DNA of 64,000 nucleotides from Verrucomicrobiota bacterium (lineage in GTDB: Bacteria > Verrucomicrobiota > Verrucomicrobiia > Limisphaerales > J093): the NCBI GenBank assembly GCA_027493615.1, contig JAOSKK010000002.1:1-64000 (forward strand), read 5' to 3'. The notes beneath the pieces are model-generated. The model was given only the letters and a program-made list of their open reading frames with translations. It was not told where the DNA came from and made no database searches. Below, piece after piece: positions 36,078-47,258 of the stretch. Position 1 is the stretch's first letter. Every line of letters begins with the position of its first letter. A program made the translations under genes and the position numbers.

Positions 36078-39000
36078 GTGCGCAAGCTTCTGTTGACGGG
36101 TCGGGTGCCGCGGAGCCTTTCACGACGGTTGCCACGCGGACCGCTCCCGGCATGGCGGATGGCGGTGGGGTTGGCGGTCACGAGCCTCACGACCGCTGCT
36201 GCGCCCTGGACTTGGCGCGCCTGGGGATTGCCCGCCAGAACGATCCCGCGGCCGCGAGCCACCCCGCGGCGCGGGCTACCGATGGCCAGACAGCCACTTT
36301 CAGCGCCACTGCCGAAGGGCCTCAGGCCTTCTGGGAGTGCGAACTCCGCCGGTCTTATCACCTCACGCGCATCGAGATCGTGGCTGCCACCGACCCGGCC
36401 CACGCGGGCGCCACGGCCGGGCTCGTGCTTGAGGTGCAGGACCTGCGCGACCGCGTCCTGTTCACCGCGCCCATCAGCGACCCGGGTCCGGGCGGCACTT
36501 GGAGGGTGGACCTTCCCGAAGCGCTGGCCGGGCGGATCCTGCGCGTGCGGTTGGCGAATGGAGAGCCCAATGGGGCCGGCAAGCAACAGGTGGTACTGGC
36601 CGAAGTCCGCGCCTTCGGCGACCCGTCCGTCGCCTTCGGTCCGCTGGACCTGCCGGCGATGGGCACCGCCTGGCAATCGAGCGATGCGGGGGCGGCGTCG
36701 CTGGCGGACAAGGCCGTGGACGGCGATCCGGCTACGTTCTCGCAGACCGCCGACCTCGCGGGCAGCGCGTGGGTGCTGACGCTCGACCGGGTGCGACCGC
36801 TGCACCGGATCGAGGTCGTCAATCGTCGCGACTGCTGCTCGGCGCGGCTGGCCGGTTTGGCACTCCGGATCCTGGACGACCAATCCAACACCGTGGCGCG
36901 GGCGACGTTGTCGGATCCAGGGCTGGGTGGGGTTTGGGGTTTTGACGTGCCGCCCGGCACCCGCGGTCGCCAAGTCTGGATTGGCCTGGAAGGCGGCCGT
37001 GCCAACGGAGGCGGTGACCGGGTGGTGTCGCTCGCGGAAGTCACGGTCCTGACGGCGCCCAACCTGGCGTTGAACCGGGAAGCCTACATGGTGCGTTACC
37101 AGGACAGCCTTCCCCCCGCCTCGAACGCCAACGACGGCAACTACGCCACCGAAACCAAGACGACGGACGCTTCGGTGGATGCGTACTGGGAAACCGACTT
37201 GGGGGAGACGAAGGCGCTCGACAGTGTGCGGGTGGTGGCAGCCACCGGCTTTGGCCCGCGGCTCAGCCACGCCACCGTGCGCCTCTTCGATGCAGCGCAT
37301 GACTCGGTGTTTGCCCGGCACCTCACCGGCAACGGCCCGACCTTCGACGTGGATGTCGCCGGTCCCGTGCTGGCGCGTTATGTCCGGGTGGGGTTCGAGA
37401 ACAAGGAACGTTCCCACGTCACCGGGGGCATCGAGTGGTACCTGGGACTCAAAGAGGTGCAGGCCTTTGGACGTCCGGCTGATGCCGTCGGATTGCTGGC
37501 CTTTGCCGTGAGCCGCGACCTCCTTGAGCCCGGCGAGTCGACGACGTTGACGTGGCAGGTCGAAGGGCTCGAGAGCCTGCAGCTCCACCCCGCCATCGGG
37601 TCCATGGGCGCGTTCACGCAGGCAGATGGCACGGGGGCGCTGACTCTCACGCCACCGGCCTCGGTCGAGTACGTGCTGGTCGGCACGAACCGCAATGGCC
37701 CCCAGGTCCGCTCGGTCACCGTGCGGGTGGGCGACCGCCCGCTGCCCGTGCAGATCAGCGAGTTCGTGGCCGCCAACCGGTGGTCGTTCCGGGATGGCCG
37801 GAAGGAAGCCCCGGATTGGGTCGAGCTGCACAACCCCAACAACGATCCCGTGGCCCTGGCCGGTTACGGCCTCAGCGACGATCCGGCGGACCCGATGAGA
37901 TGGCGCTTCCCTGCCGTCTCGATTCCGCCGCATGGCTACCTCGTGGTCTGCGCGTCGGGTCGGAACGAACCCTTTGACGCCGCGGGCGTGCTCCACGCAG
38001 ACTTCCAGCTCGCCGCGGCGGGGGAATCGCTGGTGCTCACCGCCCCCGATGGCGTGTCCGTCGCTGACAGGATCTCCAACTATCCGCCGCAGCGCGAGGA
38101 CCTCGCTTACGGACGGACGTTGGACGGGCGCTGGACGTTTCTGGACCCGACGCCGGGCGGGCCGAACCTGGCCGCGGCCTACGATGGTTGGCTCGCCCCG
38201 CCCCGCTTCAGCCACCCGCGCGGTTTTCAGACGAACGCCTTCCGTCTCACCCTGTCGCAACCGGACGCCGACGCGGAGCTGCTGTTCTCCCTCGACGGTC
38301 GGGAACCGATCATTCCCTATCTCGAACCCCTTCTCATTTCCTCCCCTGTCAGCGTGCGCGCCACGGTGCGCCGGCCCGGTTTCAAGCCCCCGCGAACCGT
38401 CACGCATTCCTATGTGTTTGTGGAGGGCGTGATGGCGGCCGGCTACATGAACCAAACCCTCGTCCGAAACGCGCGCTTCACCGACCGCATCCGCCGGGGC
38501 CTGACCGATCTGCCCACGCTTGCCATCGCCGTCCCGCAACTGCCCGACGACTACAACGAGCGCGAGGCCTCCGTGGAGATCTTCTGGCCGGACGGTGCCA
38601 CCCCGGTGCAGGCGAACTGCGGCGTGTTCCGCTTCGGCGGCGCCTGGACCACCTTCGCGAAGAAGAACTACCGGCTGAAGTTCCGCCGCGACTACGGGGC
38701 GCCGAAGCTCGAGGCACCGTTGTTCCGCGGGTTTGACCGCGGCTTTCGGGCGCGGGAATCCTTCGACGAGATCGACCTGGCCGGCGGCTCGCACGACATG
38801 CTCGAGCGCGGTTTCTACATGGCGGGGCGTTTCACCGAGGACACCATGCTCGACATGGGCAGCCTCAACCCCCCACGGGCGCTTCGTGAACGTTTATTTC
38901 AACGGTCGCTACTGGGGGCAGTACCACGCCCGGGAGCGTCTCACCGACGCGTTCCTCGCCGACTACCTCGGCGGCGAGACCGAGGACTACGTCAACGTCC

Positions 39001-42000
39001 GCGGCAACGACAACGTGGGCGACAACTTCATCCCGGGCACTCCGGACCCGCGGAACCGGGCACCCTGGGAGACCCTGCGGGCCCACCGCAACTCCTACCT
39101 GCAGGCCCGTCCCTACCTCGACGTGCCGCAGCTCATCGATTTCATGCTCATGTGGTTCTACGGCAACTGCGAGACCGAGTACCGCGCTGCGGGCCCCATC
39201 CAGCCGGGCAGCGGTTTCAAGTTCTGGATCGGTGATGCCGACGGCTACCTCCGCACCGGCGCCCTCACACTCGACTCGACCGGCAATCCCGGCCCGGGCG
39301 GTCTCTTCGGCGCGCTCGTCGCGGAGCGGCACCCGGATTTCATGACCCTCCTGGCCGACCGCATTCAGAAGCACTTCTTCCTTGATGGTGCCTTGACGCC
39401 CGCCCGCAATCGGGCACGCCTCGACGAGCGGATGCTCGAGATCACCAACAGCCTCGTGGCCGAATGCGCCCGCTGGAATGTCCGCACGCCCGACAACTGG
39501 GAAAGCGCGGCCCAGTCCATCCGCACTGGGCTCTTTCCCGGGCGCACCACCAACCTGCTGAACCGGCTGCGCAGCCGCGGGCTCTACCCGGGGCTGCGCC
39601 CGCCCGAGTTCAACCAGTGGGGCGGCACCGTGACCAACGGGTTTCAGCTCCTGTTCTCGGGCACCGGCGGCAGCGTCTACTACACGCTCGATGGCAGCGA
39701 CCCCCGGCTGCCCGGCGGCGGCATCGCGCCGACCGCCCAGATCGCCACCGCGGGGGGTGAACAAGCCCTCATCCTGCCAGGCACCACGTGGCGCTACTGG
39801 GACCAAGGTGCGCCGCCCTCACCCGACTGGGCTTCGCCCGCCTTCGATGACCGCGCCTGGCCCGCCGGTCGGGCAGAACTCGGCTACGGTGACGGTGACG
39901 AAGTCACCGTGTTGAGCTTTGGTCCGAACCCCAACAACAAGCACCCGGCGGCCTACTTCCGGCAGGCTTTCGTGCTGCCCAACGCCGCCGTCGTCACCGA
40001 ACTTGTGGTCGAGCTGGTGAGGGATGACGGCGCGGTGGTGTACCTGAACGGGAAAGAACTGTTGCGGGACAACCTGCCCGCGGGCGCGATCACCCACAGC
40101 ACCTTGGCCTCGACGGCCGTGGGAGGGGCCGAGGAGTCCCAGTTCTTCAACTTCGTTCTGCCTCCCACTCACCTGTTGACCGGCACGAACCTGCTGGCGG
40201 TGGAAGTGCACCAGGCCAGCGCCAACAGCACCGACCTGAGCTTCAACCTCGCCCTGCACGCACGCACGCAGGCCGCCGCGGCCGGCCTGACGGTGCCGGA
40301 CGGCACTCTCGTCCGGGCGCGCTCGCGCAGCGGCACCACGTGGAGTGCCCTGGTCGAGGCCCGCTTCGACCTCGCCGAGGTGCGGCCCCTCGCCGCCGGC
40401 GACCTCGTCATTTCCGAGATCCACTACAACCCCTACGGCTCGGACGATGGCGAGTTTGTCGAGCTCTGGAACGTCAGCACCAACTGGTTGGACCTCGGTG
40501 GTGCCCGGTTGGCTGAAGGCGTGGAGTTCCTCTTCCCCACGGGCTTCCGGCTGGGGCCGGGTGCCTTCGCTCTGGTCGTTGAGAACGAGGCGGCCTTCAC
40601 CGAACGCTATCAAGCGCCCGGCTCGCCCTACTACCACCCGGGACTGACCGTGGCGGGAGCGTGGTCCGGGCGACTGGACGACAGCGGCGAACGCCTGGCA
40701 CTCCTCACCCGCAACCTCGAGGAAGTACTCGCGGTCACCTACCGCCCGGACGGTGCCTGGCCGCGCCGCGCGGATGGCCGCGGCAGCTCGCTGGAGCTGC
40801 GCGCGCCAGGCAACTTGCCGGCCGATCCCGCCCGGTGGAGCGATTACCTCTCCCAACCACGGCACTGGCGGCCCAGCTCGCTCTTTCACGGTTCGCCCGG
40901 ACGGCACGACGACTACCGCCCGCCGGTGGTGCTGAACGAATCGTGGGCGGGCGGCGACGCGCGCACCGACTGGATCGAGTTGTACAACCCGAGCCTGGAG
41001 GCCGCCGACCTCACCGGCCTGTACCTCAGCGACCAGTACGACCGGCCGTTCCGCTATGCGTTCGCCGAAGACACCCGCGTGCCACCAGCCGGTTATCTCG
41101 TCCTGCGCGCCGAGGAATTCGGCTTCGGACTCAGTACGGCCGGCTCCGACCTGCTGCTCGTGACGGGCAGTGGCACGAACGTCCTGCGCTTCGTGGACAC
41201 CGCCGACTTTCCCGCTGTGGATCGCTCCGAGACCTGCGGCCGTTACGTTCGGTCCGACGGCACGGTCGACTTCACCGAGTTGCGCGCCCCCACGCCGGGG
41301 GCCGCCAACTCGTTGCCGCGGGTCGGACCCGTCGTCCTCAGCGAGATCATGTATCGGCCGGAAAGCGGGCGCGCCGAATACGTCGAGCTCGTGAACATGT
41401 CGGCTCAACCCCTGCAGTGGTCCGATCCAGCCCAGCCCACAAACACGTGGACGCTGGCGGGCGCCGTCCGCTTTGCCTTCCCGCCTGGCATTCAGTTGTC
41501 CCCTTGCACGCCGGTGATCGTCTGCTCGACGAACCCCGCGGCGTTCCGGACCCAATACGGTGTGGGCGACGACGTGATGGTGTTCGGTCCCTGGACGGGC
41601 GCGCTCAACAATGCGGGGAAACGCTGCGCCTCCTGCGCCCAGGGGCCTTGGAAGCGGGCAGCACCACCCGCTGGTACCGCTCAGACCGTGTGGTCTATGA
41701 ACCGCAAACGCCCTGGCCGCCGCTCTCGTCCGCAGGCGGAGTCAGCCTGGAGCGGGTCACGTTCGAAGGCTACGGCAACGAGGCGGAGCACTGGGTGGCC
41801 TCGGCCCCCGGCGGAACGCCGGGACGGCTTCTGCCGAATCGGCCGCCCCGCTTCGAGATCACCGGGCGCGGCGCGGCCGAGCCCGGCGAGACGATCGAGT
41901 GGTTTGTCCAGGCGGTGGATCCGGACTCGCCCTGGCAGTCAGCGATCGCGCGGGCCGATGCCCTCCCGGCGGGCAGCAGCTTCGATCCCGCGACGGGGCG

Positions 42001-42370
42001 TTTCCTCTGGCCGTTGAGCGCGCAACAACCGCTCGGAGTCTATGAAGTGGCGTTCAGCGCCAGCGATGACTCGGGTTGCCCTGCCGCCACGACCGTTCGC
42101 GTCCGCCTGCTGGTTCGGCCGCCATTGGTGCTTGGCTGGGAACTGCGGCCCGGCGAAGCCACCCCGCGGTTCCACTTCGAAGGCAGCGCCGCCGTCCGCT
42201 ACGAGGTGCAGTACACCGGGGATCTGGCTGCCGAGCCGTGGACACCGCTGTTGCGTTTTCCGCAGCCGGTCGACGGCCGCGTGGAGTTTGAGGACCCGGA
42301 TCCATCCACGTCCGTCCATCGTTTCTATCGCCTGGTCGAATGGCTGGCCGACCCCGTGAACGCGCCGTGA
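36078..42370 (+). CDS. Giant secreted protein: discoidin, lamin-tail (LTD), CotH-like and chitobiase-like domains (frameshifted)
   Basis: About 2,095 residues after frame repair. The start is uncertain (GTG 36078 or ATG 36159, MAVGLAVTSLTTAAA signal-like). A shift near 36205 joins three discoidin/F5-8C-like domains (36230-37480). An LTD domain follows (ISEFVAANRWSFRDGRKEAPDWVELHNP, 37750-38170), then a chitobiase-like repeat (LLFSLDGREP). A CotH-kinase-like region contains FRFGGAWTTFAKKNYRLKF and, after a shift in CCCCCC near 38873, FVNVYFNGRYWGQYHARERL. Next are YYTLDGSDPR, a galactose-binding-like domain (DDGAVVYLNGKELLR) and three more LTD domains (ISEIHYNP, NESWAGGDARTDWIELYNP, LSEIMYRPES). 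After a shift near 41620 come a cadherin-like domain and a closing YEVQYTGDLAAEPW motif. Probably a surface adhesin or glycan-binding protein; the kinase activity of the CotH-like part is unproven. Confidence 0.82.
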
Positions 42371-42394
42371 GAGGCCGCACGCCAGACCTGGCTT

Positions 42395-43505
42395 TCAGGC
42401 CACCGGAAGGGGCCGCGTCCGCCGCGGTCCCGGCCGTCGGATGCGGCAGATGGCGGCGGATCACTTCCACCGCCGCCGGCAGGCCGTTCAACCGCGAGGG
42501 GTCAATGCACCGCCGATGCTCCCCCAGCCGGCCCAGGAACCGGCGCAGGTCCGACAAGCTGAAGCTGGACATGGGCACCGCCTCTCCTGCCCCGCTGGCC
42601 CGTAGGAAGTGGGCGTTGATCGCCTGCTCGAAGTTGTTCGGCTCGGGCAGCGCCAACACCGGTTTGCCCAGACAAAGCGCCTCCCCCACGAGCTGATTGC
42701 CCGCCGTGCTGACCAGGGCGCAACAGCCCGCCAGATCTTCCAGAAACCCCGCCTCGCTTACGGCGCGGAACGCCAAGTTCCCACGACGAGGATGGTCACC
42801 ACACCCGTACACGCGCACGTCCAAGCCCGAGCTGGCGAGGACCTCGAGCACCGGTTCCGTCATCGACCGACGCCCGTACGCCACGAGATGTTCGCCCGGG
42901 CGCGGCGTCGCGGCCGCCACTTCCGGTCGTAGCAACACCCCCGATCTGGGTCACCCGCCGGCACCCCCCGGCGCAAGGGGGGAAAGTAGAAGGAAGACAC
43001 GACCGTTTCCGCCTGGCCGGAGTAGTAGGCCCCCACAATCCAGCGCATGTAACCGGCGTGGAGGCGCAACCGCCACGGCAGCCCTCGCAAATCGTACGCG
43101 CAGAGAAAGTGCTGGTGGTCCAGGCTCAAGAAGGGCACGCCGCAACGTCGCGCCGCGCGCGGCAGTGCCGGCTCGAAATCCCGTGATCGCCAGGTCCGGC
43201 CGTTCCCGCCGCATCAGTTCCGACAGCCAGTTCACGATGGCGGGCAGCGCCTTCAGATAGCGGGCCACCAGCCGCAGCGTGCCCAGGTAACGCAAGCGGT
43301 GCCGTGCGTCGTAGGCAAACCGCAACCCCGGCAAACGCTCCACCCGCACCCGCGACCCGGCATACAGCGGTGCCAGAAACGCGTAGGCATCACCCGGCGC
43401 GAACAACGTCAGTTCATGCCCGGCTGCGAGTGCCTGCACCAGAGCCCGCGCCCGCGTGGCGTGTCCGCGCCCTTCGCCCGACATGCTCAGGAATAGCCTC
43501 GCCAT
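42395..43505 (-). CDS. MurG/UGT-like (GT28-type) glycosyltransferase (frameshifted)
   Basis: The N-terminus MARLFLSMSGEGRGHATRARAL has the glycine-rich GxGRGHA loop of GT-B enzymes related to MurG. Frame changes near 43170 and 42955 connect it to FLSLDHQHFLCAYD and to GEHLVAYGRRSM. The donor site STAGNQLVGEALCLGKPVLA follows, with EPNNFEQAINA. Corrected length is about 365 residues. As read, the last frame runs on to 42054 and overlaps the convergent giant gene. A one-base shift would end it at 42395, so the exact end is uncertain. It probably transfers a sugar to a lipid or surface acceptor. Confidence 0.78.
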
Positions 43506-43566
43506 GATCGACTCACGATCAGGCTGACGCAACGCGGTCTTCCCTGCAACCCGGGCGAGCGCTAGG

Positions 43567-44371
43567 GTGGCCCGCGTGACGCAACCCGCGCGTGACTACC
43601 TCTCGCGATGCCGGACGCTCGTCGACCGGGTCGAGGCCCAGATGCCCGCCCTCCTCCAGGCGGCCGACTGGTTCGCCGCCACCATCCTCGCCGGCCGGAT
43701 GGTGCACCTGTTTGGTTCCGGCCACAGCCGCATCATGGTCGAGGAAATGTGGCCCCGCTACGGGTCCTTCCCTGGCTTCAACCCCATCGTCGAACTGTCC
43801 TTGAGCTTCCACAACCCCGTGGTCGGCCCCAACGGACAACGCCAGGCCATGTTCCTGGAGAACGTCAGCGGACTGGCCGAGCGCATCCTGCGCAACTTCG
43901 ATCTCTCGCCGCAAGACAGTGCCCTGGTCGTGTCCTCCAGCGGCGCCAACGTCGTGCCCATCGAGATGGCCGAGGGCTTCCAGAAGCGCGGGATCAAGAC
44001 CGTGGCCCTCGTCAGCCAGCAACACTCCGCCGCCAGCCGCAGCCAGCGCACCGATGGCCGCAAGCTCACCGACTTCGCGGATCTCGTCCTCGACACCGGC
44101 GCCCCGGTGGGCGATGCCATGGTGCGCCTGCCGGGGCTCGACACCCCCTGTGGCGCCCGGCTCCACGGTTGGCGGGTGCCTGTTGATCAACGCGCTCAAA
44201 GCCGAAGTCGCCGCCCGCCTCACCGCTGCCGGCCAACCACCGCGTGTCCTCTCCGCGGCCGCCGTTGTCGGCCCCCAACGCGCCACCGCAATCTTCGAAG
44301 CCGCCTACGACGAGCACGCCCGCCGCCTCGCCGCCCTCTATCAGCACCTCGGCCTTGCCCCCGCCTCCTGA
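43567..44371 (+). CDS. SIS-domain (sugar isomerase-fold) protein (frameshifted)
   Basis: About 268 residues. The SIS fold is indicated by ATILAGRMVHLFGSGHSRIM (phosphosugar-binding loop), SALVVSSSGANVVPIEMAEG (second SIS motif) and GIKTVALVSQQHSAAS. A frame change near 44150 joins VRLPGLDTP to GSTVGGCLLINALKAEV, giving the last helices. It resembles the SIS subfamily of GlmS/GmhA-like proteins that bind phosphorylated sugars or N-acetylmuramic acid phosphate. The gene starts divergently from the glycosyltransferase at 43505 and ends two bases before the MetE-like gene. Confidence 0.83.
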
Positions 44372-44373
44372 CC

Positions 44374-45460
44374 ATGCGCTCCTGCCCTCTCCGCACCTCG
44401 GTCATCGGCAGCTACCCCTTCCCGGGCTGGCTGGAATTTGCCACCCAACACCTCGACCGTTTCGGTCCCGATGACCGGGCCGAACTGCAGGACGACGCCG
44501 TCACGTGCGCCTTGCAGGACCAACTGGCCGCCGGCCTGGACGTGGTCACCGACGGCGAACAAACCCGGCTCGACTTCAACCTCTCCTTCTACGGCCACCT
44601 CGAGGGCATCGACCTCGAGACGGCACCCTCCCGGCGCTGGGGCCCCCCGCTCACGATCAGCGCGGCAAACACCACGTGGTCGGTCCGTTGCGGGCCCCCA
44701 CGGCCTCGGCGCGGTGGCTGAGTACCAACGCCTGGAACGGCTGGTGAACGCGCGGCTCGGCTCGCGCTCGGCGGGCAACCCGGTGCCCCTGACCCACCCG
44801 TCGCTGAAGGCCAGTGTGCCCGGCCCTTACACGCTCGCCGGTCGTCTGCTCCCCAACCCGGCGCTCGATTACCCGGATCGGTGGGCGCTCGCGGAGGCCT
44901 TGCTCCCCATCGTCCGCCGGGAACTCGAGGCCCTCGCCGCCGCCGGTTGCCAGGAGATCAGCGTGGACGAACCCAGCATGAGCTGCTACGCGCATCGCGA
45001 GAACCCGCGTCGCCTCGTCAGCCTTTTCAATCGGACGGTTGAGACGGTGCGCGGCCGCACCCGGGTGTGTAGCCACCTGTGCTTTGGGAACTACAAGGCC
45101 CGGGCCGTCGGCCCCCGCCAACTCGCCCCGCTCTTTCCGGCGTTCCTGGACTTCGCCTGCGACGAGATGCACGTCGAGATGGCCAGCCGCGAGTTTGCCG
45201 AACTCGAGCTCATCCGGCCGATCGCGGAGCGTCGCGACGTGGCGGTGGGCGTGGTGGACGTCAAGAGCTACTACCTCGAAACGCCGGAGGACATCGCCCG
45301 GCGCGTCAAACGCTGTCTCGAGTTCGCCCCGGCGGACCGGTTGGTGCTGGCCCCGGATTGCGGCCTGAGTCAAACCGCCCGCTGGGCGGCCCGCCAGAAG
45401 CTGGTGAACCTCGTGGCGGGGGTGTGGCAGGTGCGCCGCGAACTTGGTTTGGGCGGTTGA
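44374..45460 (+). CDS. MetE C-terminal-like (cobalamin-independent methionine synthase family) protein (frameshifted)
   Basis: About 362 residues corresponding only to the catalytic C-terminal barrel of MetE. It starts TSVIGSYPFPGWLEFATQHL, then LAAGLDVVTDGEQTRLDFN. After a frame change in CCCCC near 44695 it continues with SVPGPYTLAGRLLPN and GCQEISVDEPSM. The zinc ligands are recognisable in CSHLCFGNYKA, the acidic EMHVEMASREFAELELI and VLAPDCGLSQTARW. Single-domain homologues include archaeal MetE and uncharacterised methyltransferases or lyases. It is tightly linked to the SIS gene upstream, so a role in methylthio-sugar or C1 metabolism rather than bulk methionine synthesis is possible. 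Confidence 0.87.
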
Positions 45461-45568
45461 GACTGCCGCGCTTCCGGGAACCACAGCGCGGAAGGAAGCA
45501 TGAGGAAGGCAGCGGGCTGCCGCGTTCCAGGGTAGCCCTCGCCCTCGCCCTTCGTATTGGGCTTTACA

Positions 45569-45588
45569 GTATGGCACGCATGCCATAC
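45569..45588. promoter_or_regulatory. Perfect palindrome upstream of vapBC, probable autoregulatory operator
   Basis: GTATGGCA-CGCA-TGCCATAC, with 8-base arms and a 4-base spacer, ends 11 bases before the vapB start at 45600. VapB antitoxins bind such inverted repeats to repress their own operon. The surrounding TTTACA at 45563 could serve as a -35 box. Binding is inferred from position and symmetry only. Confidence 0.65.
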
Positions 45589-45599
45589 CGTGCCGGTCG

Positions 45600-45857
45600 A
45601 TGAAGATGACGATGCACATCGACGACGCGCTGCTGGCCAGGGCGATGGCCCTGGCCGGTGCCGAGAGCAAGACCGCCGCGGTGGACCTTGCCCTTCGCGA
45701 GTTTGTCCGGCGCGGCGCGCTTGTCGAAGCGCTGGGCGATCTCGACCTGAGCCCGGACGAACTGCGCGAGGCGTTCGACCCGGCGTACGATCTGGCGGCG
45801 ATGCGACGCGCGGAAACCCCCGTTCCCTATGCCCGAAAGCCCCGTGCTCGCCGATAG
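45600..45857 (+). CDS. vapB: Type II toxin-antitoxin system VapB-family antitoxin
   Basis: 85 residues. The ribbon-helix-helix N-terminus MKMTMHIDDALLARAMALAG, followed by SKTAAVDLALREFVRR, is typical of short VapB antitoxins that bind DNA as dimers. The C-terminal part (LDLSPDELREAFDPAYDLAAM) would wrap the toxin. It overlaps vapC by 29 bases, normal for these modules. The palindrome at 45569 is its likely operator. Confidence 0.92.
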   Translation: MKMTMHIDDALLARAMALAGAESKTAAVDLALREFVRRGALVEALGDLDLSPDELREAFDPAYDLAAMRRAETPVPYARKPRARR

Positions 45858-46225
45858 CAGCTACTACATCCGGCTGAGTCGGGAGGGTCGCAACCCGCTG
45901 CAGGAACTCCAGGCCGTCGCCCGGCGACGCGACGTGGCCACCTGTGGCATCGTGCGCTGCGAGGTGGCGCGGGGGACTGCGCGTGGCCGCGGTGCTCGAG
46001 AAGTTCCGTCGGGCCTGGGACGTGATGCTGTATGTGCCTGCCGATCACCGGATCTGGCAGGATACCGAGACGCTGCTGTGGCAGTTGGATCGCGCCGGGA
46101 CATGCCTGCCACTGTCGGACGTGATGATCGCCTGCTGCGCCCGCCGCATCGGGGCCGTGGTCCTGACCTTCGACGAGCACTTCCAGCGGATCCCCGGTAT
46201 CCGCGCCGTCAGCGAGATCGGGTAA
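45829..46225 (+). CDS. vapC: PIN-domain toxin VapC (frameshifted)
   Basis: About 132 residues after joining two frames at a GGGGG run near 45970. The four acidic residues of the PIN nuclease site are recognisable: LADSSYYI, IVRCEVARG, PLSDVMIACCA and LTFDEHFQRIPG. VapC toxins are Mg2+-dependent RNases that cleave tRNA or rRNA and are inhibited by VapB. If the frameshift is real the toxin is dead. Intact flanking coding sequence and the run context favour a sequence indel. Confidence 0.88.
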
Positions 46226-46234
46226 CCCCGGCCC

Positions 46235-47104
46235 ATGAAGCGCCCCCAACGCAGCGACGAGGAACTGCTCGCCGACGTGCAGGCGGCCCGGCGCGCCGCC
46301 CACCAACTCCACCTCTGGTGGCTGGGCCAGAGCGGCTTCCTGGCCCAATGGCAGGGCCAGCATCTCCTCATCGACCCTTATCTCTCCGATTCGCTCACCC
46401 GCAAGTATGCGGGCACGGACAAACCGCACGAACGCCTCACCGCGCGCGTCATCGCCCCCGAACGGCTGAACTTCATCCGCGCGGTCACGTCCAGCCACAA
46501 CCACACCGACCATCTCGACCCCGACACGCTGCAGCCGTTGGCCCGGGTCAATCCGGATCTCCGGTTGATCTGCGCCCGGGCCAACCGCGCCGAAGCCCTT
46601 CGGCGATCCGGTCTGCCGGAGGCGCGCGTGCTGGATCTCGACCCGGATAACGCCCCGTGTTCGGTCGCCGTCGACCCGTTCGAATGCCACGCTGTGCCAG
46701 CGGCTCACGAGCAACTCGAACGCGATGCGGCCGGGCTCTACACGCATGTCGGGTTCGTCGTGAAAGCGGGGCCGTTCACCTTGTTCCACCCGGGCGACAC
46801 CGTCCGCTACGACGGTCTGGTCGAACGGTTGCGCCCGTTCGCCATCGACGTCGCCCTGCTGCCGATCAACGGACGCGCTCCGGCGCGGCGCGTGGCTGGG
46901 AACCTGTGGGGACGCGAGGCGGCTGCGCTGGCGAAGGATCTCGGGGCGGGCGTCGTGGTGCCCTGCCACTACGACCTGTTCGCGTTCAACACCGCCTCGC
47001 CGGACGAGTTCACGGCGGAGTGCCAGCGGCTGGACCAGCGGTTCTGCGTGCTGGAGAACGGCGGCCGCCTGAGCTGGCCTGAAACCGCGCTGGCCGCACC
47101 CTGA
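46235..47104 (+). CDS. MBL-fold metal-dependent hydrolase (UlaG/lactonase-like)
   Basis: 289 residues, intact. The metallo-beta-lactamase metal motif appears as SSHNHTDHLD. LHLWWLGQSGFLAQWQGQHLLIDPYLSD (family opening), LFHPGDTVRYDG and VVVPCHYDLFAFNTASPDEF (late metal ligands) are also present. The closest known type is UlaG, the cytoplasmic L-ascorbate-6-phosphate lactonase, or relatives acting on phospholipids and lactones. The substrate here is not determinable. It begins 9 bases after vapC on the same strand but is probably not functionally linked. Confidence 0.9.
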   Translation: MKRPQRSDEELLADVQAARRAAHQLHLWWLGQSGFLAQWQGQHLLIDPYLSDSLTRKYAGTDKPHERLTARVIAPERLNFIRAVTSSHNHTDHLDPDTLQPLARVNPDLRLICARANRAEALRRSGLPEARVLDLDPDNAPCSVAVDPFECHAVPAAHEQLERDAAGLYTHVGFVVKAGPFTLFHPGDTVRYDGLVERLRPFAIDVALLPINGRAPARRVAGNLWGREAAALAKDLGAGVVVPCHYDLFAFNTASPDEFTAECQRLDQRFCVLENGGRLSWPETALAAP

Positions 47105-47124
47105 GACGGGTCCTCCCGTACTCC

Positions 47125-47238
47125 CTGTAGGCGCCGACGTAAGGAGGCGTTGTCTCGTGCTCGCCCGTAGGCGCCCACATGAGCAGGCGGCGTGTAACAG
47201 AAGCCACGTCTTTCGCCTCCTCACGTCGGCGCCTACGG
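47125..47238. repeat. Cluster of three TGTAGGCGCC-family repeats (two direct, one inverted)
   Basis: Forward copies lie at 47125-47149 (CTGTAGGCGCCGACGT...) and 47166-47190 (CCGTAGGCGCCCACAT...). An inverted copy at 47214-47238 ends ACGTCGGCGCCTACGG. The outer pair could fold into a long hairpin. The cluster fills the 154-base gap between two convergent genes, so it may also act as a two-way terminator. Confidence 0.8.
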
Positions 47239-47258
47239 CCAGGCGGCAAGGTCAGTCC

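Noticed and set aside
36011..38794. 927-codon open frame on the minus strand
   Set aside because: It is antisense to the discoidin/LTD protein, lacks recognisable motifs and has the composition of a shadow frame.
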